From Roridomyces roridus (lineage: Eukaryota; Basidiomycota; Agaricomycetes; Agaricales; Mycenaceae), in assembly GCA_029378245.1 (NCBI GenBank), contig JARKIF010000010.1:372001-436000 (forward strand): 64,000 nucleotides of DNA, in the 5' to 3' direction. Every line of letters starts with the position of its first letter. Within the stretch, counting starts at the first letter, position 1. Made by a program: the position numbers and the translations under genes. This document shows positions 57,932 to 64,000 of the stretch, piece after piece. The notes beneath the pieces are model-generated. The model saw nothing but the letters and a program-made list of their open reading frames with translations. It was not told where the DNA came from and made no database searches.

Positions 57932-58525
57932 GGTGAAAAGAGAGAGAAGGAAGACAAGAGGCAAGTTGTTTGCGCCCAAATAAAGACGGGCCGATCACCG
58001 GTGACCCACCAACAATTCTCCCTCTTTCCTTCCTACAACTCGAATGGTACTTGCTAGAATCCTCTCAACCTGATTCGTCGTCTATTTACCTTGTGGAGCC
58101 TCTGTCCGGGTTATTCGGCCTCGATGGACTTGATGTGAATATTTGGCCGTGAACGCCGACTTTACTGCAGCAAAACTACGTGGACTGGACTAATTCCCGA
58201 TGACTCGAGGCTGAACTACATGTGTCCGGAACTCCTTAAGGCGGGTCTGGCGGGTTGCTGCGCAATCCCGTCCCACAGCCATTGCTGACAATTAGCATTC
58301 TTACGCAGCTTCGATTTGGCCCCATTCCGAATCCGAATCATACATACGCCGGAGTGCGTGTACCTTCTTCTGTCGTCCACACGCAGCTTGCGTGTTGTGC
58401 CACCTGCTGCTATGACTCGGTTCTAGTACATTCCGGATGAGTCGTCGATCGGCTCGGAGCTTCCCGGCCGATCACATATAAAAACCTCGGCGCTTGACTT
58501 GCCTTGGCCACAACGCCCACAAGTC

Positions 58526-59226
58526 ATGTCCCACGCCCGCAAACTCAGAATGGCGACGAGCTCAGAGGAACATCCACAACGCCGTGCCGCTCGTCTTCTC
58601 ATACGCGAAACCATTGATGCCATTCGGACTGGTCGAGTTCGTGTCGTCGACCGCCCCAATCCGCATAGCCGTTTCCGTCCTAGGTACGCATTCCAGGGAA
58701 AGATTCAAATATTCGCTCATTTATCTTACAGGATGGAGGTCTACAATAATCCCGACTTGCCCAGGGTCATGGCGACATTTGAGTTGCCTGGCTGTACAAT
58801 CCACGATTTCAAGATGGTGGTAAAGCAGGGACGCCTCATGATCGACGGCGCTCGCAAGCCGCGGTATACAGTCAACCACAGACATCCTTCCTTACTGGGT
58901 AGTGGCGCCACGCAGGACTCCACCGAAATGGATGTCGATTCTACTCCGCAGCATCCCCCAACCCACTTCCCCATCCAAGAGATGCGTTACGGTCGCTTTA
59001 CCCGCGTTCTCCGTCTCCCAGATGGTGTCATGGTAGGTGTTTCTTTCTGATTACTTTCTACTCGCATTCATCCTTCTTCCAGCCTTCAGACATACGTGCG
59101 TCCATGTCGGACGGTCTGCTCACCGTGACGTGGCCTCGTAGCCGCCCTTCCACTCCCAGCGCCTCTATCGAGCATCCAACTTCATCAGTTCGCGCGGAGC
59201 CGATCCCCGATCACACTACTACTTGA
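58526..59226 (+). CDS. Small heat shock protein (Hsp20/alpha-crystallin) family
   Basis: Three exons (introns 58,684-58,731 and 59,033-59,082), about 200 residues. N-terminal region with RRAARLLIRETIDAIR. The alpha-crystallin-like segment starts MEVYNNPDLPRVMATFELPG and continues VVKQGRLMIDGARKPR, then RYGRFTRVLRLPDGVM and IRASMSDGLLTVTWPR, the usual beta-strand pairs of sHSPs. An insert rich in Ser/Thr/Pro splits the domain (about 20-25 residues near DSTEMDVDSTPQH). A C-terminal Ser/Pro tail replaces the I-x-I motif. Either the first Met or MATSSEE eight residues later may be used. The role is a probable chaperone, by family. Confidence 0.82.
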
Positions 59227-60137
59227 CTCGAGTCATACCTACTATACAACCCTCCCGCTCTTATCTCGGGTTTCATGCTGAGTTCACTGTTCCCCCATGT
59301 TCTTGTAGCGATATGAATTTTATTATTGCAGAAATTCCTTGTTGTAACACCCTCACTCATATACACATATATTGCTATCCCATGAAGTTAAGGTGAAGGC
59401 GTTAAAGCGAAAGGTAAAGATCGATAAACTGCTGTTGAAAAGTCTCTTCTCGACCGGCAGCAGACTGAGAAACTGCGATCTAGCGCGCCACTTAGACTGA
59501 AATCTCCGAAAAAAGGTTAGGGGTGACGACTCGAAAAGTCGTGCAAGGCTGACTCCTTTGGTGATTCATTCATACACCAGGAAATGACTGGACTTTGGGG
59601 TGTGCTTGTTCAACGTGTCTGCTCTTTTTAGGCATACACGCTGCATAGACCAGCTGTGCGCCCCAAAACAGATCTGCTAGGCGCTGCGTCAAGCAAGGCA
59701 CGCCCATCCAATCCAGTCATCTGCCAACCCTCAAACTCTTTGATCTGTACCGGCAGATGAGGCAAGGCGGAGGCTATAAATCCTTGCGCGACGGTCCAGG
59801 ATAAGGACTAGTCCGGGAATCTGATTCTCAAGCCTCGGTTCCGAGTCGGTCAGAGCGGCGTTTCTTTAAGTTTAGTCTCAGGACTCCCAAGCTCGGAGGG
59901 GCTGCGAGTCCGGTGTCAGTGAATCGAGACGTCTTTTTGTCGCTATTGCTGTTGCTCAGTGTTTTATTTTTTCCCGCTGCGTCGACCGATTGGCATTATT
60001 ACCCCTGTTAGCTATGGCGCGACTGTCACACGACACGTGATGTTATCGAACTTTGCCTCCTCCCACCACTGTCAGTTAACTTCCTGCATACTTGTCTCGC
60101 TTAGATATGGGGTTGACCCGCTTTGCAGACACAATTC
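59227..60137. other. Intergenic region
   Basis: About 900 bases with stop-rich frames and nothing recognisable. No similarity with the upstream flank of the second small paralogue (before 61,086) is visible except for the last 15 bases. Confidence 0.4.
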
Positions 60138-60674
60138 ATGGAAGAAGAAGAACAGCTACTATGGTTTGTTGGTCCCAACTGGAAACGGTTGCTGGACCGT
60201 CCTGTTGCATCACCAATTTTTGTGCGTATCCTATCCGGACGGCGGACACCTATAGCGGATGTCAGCTCTAACCACTCAATCAGGCTCGATTCGTATAAAA
60301 CAGTGGCCGTCCCACCCATCCTCAACCCGACCCCAGGCCGCAAATACATCTATGGTTATTTATCCCAGACGAGACCTTGGATGCCTACTGTCGCGCGCAC
60401 CCGATCGCTGGAGAACCTATTCCGGATCACGACCGATGGCTCTATGCAGAGTATAAACGGCGCGCTGTCAGCCTCCTCACCAGGCAGATGAATTTCTCCA
60501 TGTACGTCGATCCCGCGGACGGCTCGAGCCCCAGCGCTGGTGAGAAGATGGGAGTTCCTTTTGAACTCAAGTGGCACGAGAGGGGAAGCGTGTCGGTACG
60601 TGGAAGAGATCAGTCTAATCGACTATGCTGACCCTGCAATCAGTGCTATTGATATTTTCTGGTCCCCTTCGTAG
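60138..60674 (+). pseudogene. Unknown small gene, copy A, probably frameshifted
   Basis: It starts MEEEEQLLWFVGPNWKRLLD and follows copy B closely to NPTPGRKYIYGYL, where one base is missing relative to copy B (about 60,361-60,366), moving the frame. The second frame then gives LDAYCRAHPIAGEPIP and VSLLTRQMNFSMYVDP. A third frame holds SLIDYADPAISAIDI up to the stop, matching the end of copy B. An unrecognised intron could explain the last shift but not the first. The protein family is unknown to me. Confidence 0.55.
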
Positions 60675-61085
60675 CGGTGGTTAACCTCGATTGAATCTCG
60701 TGCTTTCAATGAGCCTGAGGTCCATAACAATTCGGAGTCAACTTGTCTTACAAAACCTCTCAGAAGACGAGCCAGGGACACCGTGTCCAGGACACACACC
60801 AAACTGTGCTCCGATCTTCTGCGTCCAACCTGCACCGTTGACGTTCCCGCACTCGTAGCCAGAGATGGAGCCTCAGGCCCGGGGAATGGCTGCGAACACG
60901 GGTGGCACGGCAAATGAATGTACTAGCCAAACCCCTCCAAGCCGTGCGCGCATGCTACTGCCTCATACGTCGCGTGTGGCGCTTTCTTATGCCACAAGTA
61001 GCTATCTAAGACTTATCTTCCATAACTTGGCATAAGTCTCCTATCTTTGTGCGAATGGATCACGTGATCTCACTCGAGACCATTC

Positions 61086-61692
61086 ATGGAAGAAGAAGAA
61101 CTACTGTGGTTTGTCGGTCCAAATTGGCAAAAGTTGCTAGAACGTCCTGTTGCACCAGTGCGACTCTGGTGCGCAATATATCTGCCCATGGCGAATATTA
61201 GTTCTAACTTGAACCGTTCAATTAGGGGCCTCGATTCCACTGCAACAGCGACCGTCCCACCCATCCCCAACCCAGCGGAAGGCCACGAATACGTCTACGG
61301 TTTCCTGATCACAGACGAGACCTTGGATGCCTACTGTTGTGCACACCCTATCCCCGGAGAACCTATCCCGGAAAACCGATGGTCCAGTGCAGAGTACAAA
61401 CAACGGGCTCTCAGCCTCCTCGTCCGGCAGATGGATTTTCGTATGCACATCGAACCCCGGGACTACTCGGACCTCGGCGCGGGTCTCTTCGGGTGGTTTG
61501 CAAGCACAAAGAATGGCGTGGTTCGGCCTTGTTATACAGCGCCACCCGCTGCAGAGATACTTGAGTAGTTTGGAAAGACGGTCGGAGTGCCATCCGAACT
61601 CAAGTGTTGGTACGCAGCAGAGCCCGCTGGGTCTGATTGCCTATGCCGACCTTGAAATCAGCGGTATTGATATTTCCTTCTCGCCTTCTTAG
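61086..61692 (+). CDS. Unknown small gene, copy B
   Basis: An open frame of 160 codons starts MEEEELLWFVGPNWQKLLER and runs through ATVPPIPNPAEGHEYVYGFL, TDETLDAYCCAHPIPGEPIP and LSLLVRQMDFRMHIEP. After about 61,470 similarity to copy A moves to another frame (VPSELK, then LIAYADLEISGIDISFSPS ending at 61,692), so one intron in 61,470-61,640 is likely; I cannot fix its ends. About 170-180 residues. No signal peptide, membrane segment or known domain. The pair lies 950 bp apart in the same orientation. Confidence 0.55.
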
Positions 61693-61825
61693 CGGTGGTT
61701 GGGAACAGCCTCGACTGCACGTCCCGCTCCCATCCGCCGCCACAATGCCGCTCAGGATACCGACTCTTGCATGTAATCACAATGCCCGCCATCATTGAGA
61801 TATCCACCATGAATTATATCGTACA

Positions 61826-64000
61826 CTAAACATTCCCGGGCTCTACTCTCCACACCTTGACCACGCCAGCGCGATCTCCGCTGACAATCCCACCACGAAA
61901 GGGCGAGTCTATGCAAGCAAGCGCGGTGATCACATCTTGGTGCGACTTTAACAGGTTCTGCTGGTTATGTGTGATGAGAGACATCCGCTGCGCCGGCCGA
62001 TTGCTCTGAGCGCCAGAGGAAGCCGAGCTGGGCCACGTCTCTACATACGTCGACGCAGTGCTCGATGTCGAGGTACTGCAGATCACGTGAGCACGGTCTT
62101 TCGAAGGAGGCAAGTCAATTACCTGAACGTAGGCCGCTCGTTCTCCGTCTCAAGGCCACTTAGCACCGTCATCCGCTCCAACTTGCCCAGATCCCAAAGC
62201 CGAAGTTTACGGTCCTCCGAGCCCGTAACCATAAACCCTCTTCTCCCATGTCCCAAATCCCCACTGGCGTCGCCCATATCCGCTCTATGCACACCGATCG
62301 GGCCCCCAAAATCCAGACCAACAACCAAGGCACGGACATCAGGCGCCGGAGGAGGAAGCAGCTCATCATGGAACGTGCTTTGCGACGACCCTCTCGGCCT
62401 CTTGCCCGCCGCATCAACGGCACTCTGCCTCGAATGCACCAAAGCAGCAATAGCCGCCGCCGGAGTTATATCAGCATCAACGCCAGTGAGCTCGTACGGT
62501 TCCGGCAGCGGCTCGCTGTCGCCAGAAGTTCGAGTGATGAACGTCTCCACGAGAACGGACTTTTCAATGTCCCAAACCTCAACTAGGTTGGTGAATGTAC
62601 GGTCCGTGGTTCGCGTCGATCCTTCCACAGTCACCATGACCCACTTGCCGCGCCCTTTGGATGGATGCACAACGCACTGGTGTATCCGCACGAATCTGCC
62701 TGTTGAAGCAACGCCCACGTGCCAACTTTTGAGCAACAGACCGAAGCGCCGGTCCCACAGAGTGAGAACGCCTGTTGAAGTGCCCACAACGATCCAAGAA
62801 CGCTTGCGGTCGATACAAAGGCAGGTGATGGGACCATAATGACGAGGGTTCTCCATGGTCTGCACCACTCGCATCGTCCGCAAATCGAGGATGGTGATTA
62901 TCGAATGAGTAGTAGCATAGACCAAATTCGAGGACGTGTCTATGAACCATCAATCTTAGACCAAATTCACCAGTAGAAACTCACCAGTATTATAGTGTGT
63001 CATGTAAGTGATGTATTCGCCTTCCCGGGAGTGCTCGACCTGATGGCCACGTATAACCTGCAGCTTGTTGTACTTTGGCAGAGCCCCGCTTTGCGTCACA
63101 TGGACTCGCACAACATGCAGACTCCCATCATCCGCCGCGCTAGCAAAGCAATGCACGCCTTCAAGCATGCAAACACATTTGACCTGAGCATGATGCTGGC
63201 CATACGTATACCGAGGTTTACTCGTAACGTTCCGTTCCAACCGAGCCGTATCCCAAACTTTCACTGTCTTGTCGTCCGAGGCGGTCACGAAGAACATATG
63301 GTCAGGAGATACCGCGATACCCGTGATAGCTTCAGAATGTGAAGTCAAATGAGCGACCAAGGTAGCTTCAGTCTGGCGCTGGGTGCCATCTCGAGACGAA
63401 AACGTGTGTCGCACAGCGTTCCTTCTCCTGACAGGCCCTTCATGAACCTTGGGCCCAAAATCATGCTGCAGTTCCCGATTGTTGTCGAGATAGAGGTTTT
63501 CCAGCAAGTTGCTAATCCCAGCTTCCTGCCCATCTACCCAAAGTCAGCAACATTCAAATCCAGAAAACAATCAAAACACACCATAAGTGGAAATCGGCGG
63601 CAAAGACGATATCCGCTGCCGAATTGGGCCTCGGATCGTCGCAACCGACAGGTTCATAGACATAGACATTGGCGAAGACCTCCCCGAACGCTCAGGAGAT
63701 CCATCAGATCGAAGCTTGACTCTCGGGGTGTCCAAAAGCCCAACAGCATTCGTCTTGGACGACCCAATAGCAGGAGCCGCCTTTTGCGTATCCGTAGAAC
63801 CCGTGAATTGCATTCGACTGAGCGGCCGGAACGAGGTCGAGTTTGCCGTGGACACGACAGACTCTGTCGGACTGGGAGGTCGATCTATGGGTGAAGATAC
63901 CCCAAGTGAAGGTAAATTTGGAGTCCCTGCGATGGGAGACAGCGAAAGCGCAGTGCGGGGCTCGCGGGGTGGGGTACCATGCGAAAGAGCTATGGAAGAA
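61826..64000 (-). CDS. VPS15: VPS15/PIK3R4 homologue, C-terminal part (partial)
   Basis: Runs off the right edge, so the kinase and HEAT-repeat parts lie outside. Visible from 64,000 leftwards: a Ser/Pro-rich linker, an intron at about 63,538-63,581, then LLENLYLDNNRELQHDFGPK and a series of WD40 repeats: HSEAITGIAVSPDHMFFVTA, DDKTVKVWDTARLER, HHAQVKCVCMLEGVHCFASA, GPITCLCIDRKRSWIVVGTS, TGVLTLWDRRFGLLLKSW, SEDRKLRLWDLGKLERM, and HQDVITALACIDSPFRGGIV ending GDRAGVVKVWRVEPGNV. This order matches the C-terminal propeller of Vps15, regulatory subunit of the Vps34 PI3-kinase in endosomal sorting and autophagy. Introns at about 62,942-62,985 and 62,073-62,121 keep frame. Confidence 0.88.

Noticed and set aside
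1..64000. CRISPR arrays, bacterial operons, rRNA or clear tRNA genes
   Set aside because: Nothing in the sequence supports them. The genes are intron-rich and fungal, and no cloverleaf with a matching internal promoter was recognised.

Overview
The window is nuclear DNA of a filamentous basidiomycete. The genes carry many 38-60 nt GT-AG introns, sit 45-100 bp apart in places, and encode fungal families: Zn2Cys6 activator, RSC7/NPL6, Prm10/ThrE, YIH1/IMPACT, VPS15, the CstF-64/Rna15 subunit and MYND-finger proteins. Several C-termini and domain mixes resemble Agaricomycetes, and the F-box expansion would suit a Rhizoctonia/Ceratobasidium-like fungus. That placement is a judgement from protein style, not a search result. 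Exon structures were read by eye from splice signals and reading-frame continuity.

Layout. 1-3.5 kb: a secreted FAD-linked (berberine-bridge type) oxidase and a small protein with a mitochondrial-like N-terminus. 3.58-16.14 kb (minus): one giant gene whose exons stay in frame through 16 introns. It encodes about 3,900 residues: a PH domain, long Ser/Thr-rich and PPLP-repeat stretches, an RS-repeat block and a C-terminal coiled coil. 18.5-25.9 kb: a proline-rich protein with a conserved C-terminus, a secreted S41-family protease and a MYND-finger protein. 26.0-33.9 kb: two F-box-type genes alternating with two broken copies of one acyltransferase-like gene. 33.9-51.65 kb: a large diverged inverted duplication. 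Each arm is about 3.8 kb and carries an F-box/LRR-like gene, intact on the left and frameshifted on the right. The arms enclose a conserved core: an alpha/beta hydrolase lacking its nucleophile, a steroid 5-alpha-reductase family enzyme, a Zn2Cys6 factor, YIH1, RSC7 and one more F-box gene. 51.9-64 kb: a small unknown gene, a Prm10-like ThrE-family membrane protein, the cleavage stimulation factor RRM subunit, a small heat shock protein, two diverged copies of an unknown small gene, and the 3' part of VPS15.

The housekeeping genes look stable and ordinary. The unusual part is 26-51.6 kb, where F-box genes and acyltransferase pseudogenes turn over by tandem and inverted duplication. Four of these loci share one upstream cassette containing a short inverted repeat of the form GGCAG-N5-CTGCC. 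A lineage-specific gene family that keeps a common promoter module while its coding parts decay or diverge is the most interesting observation here.
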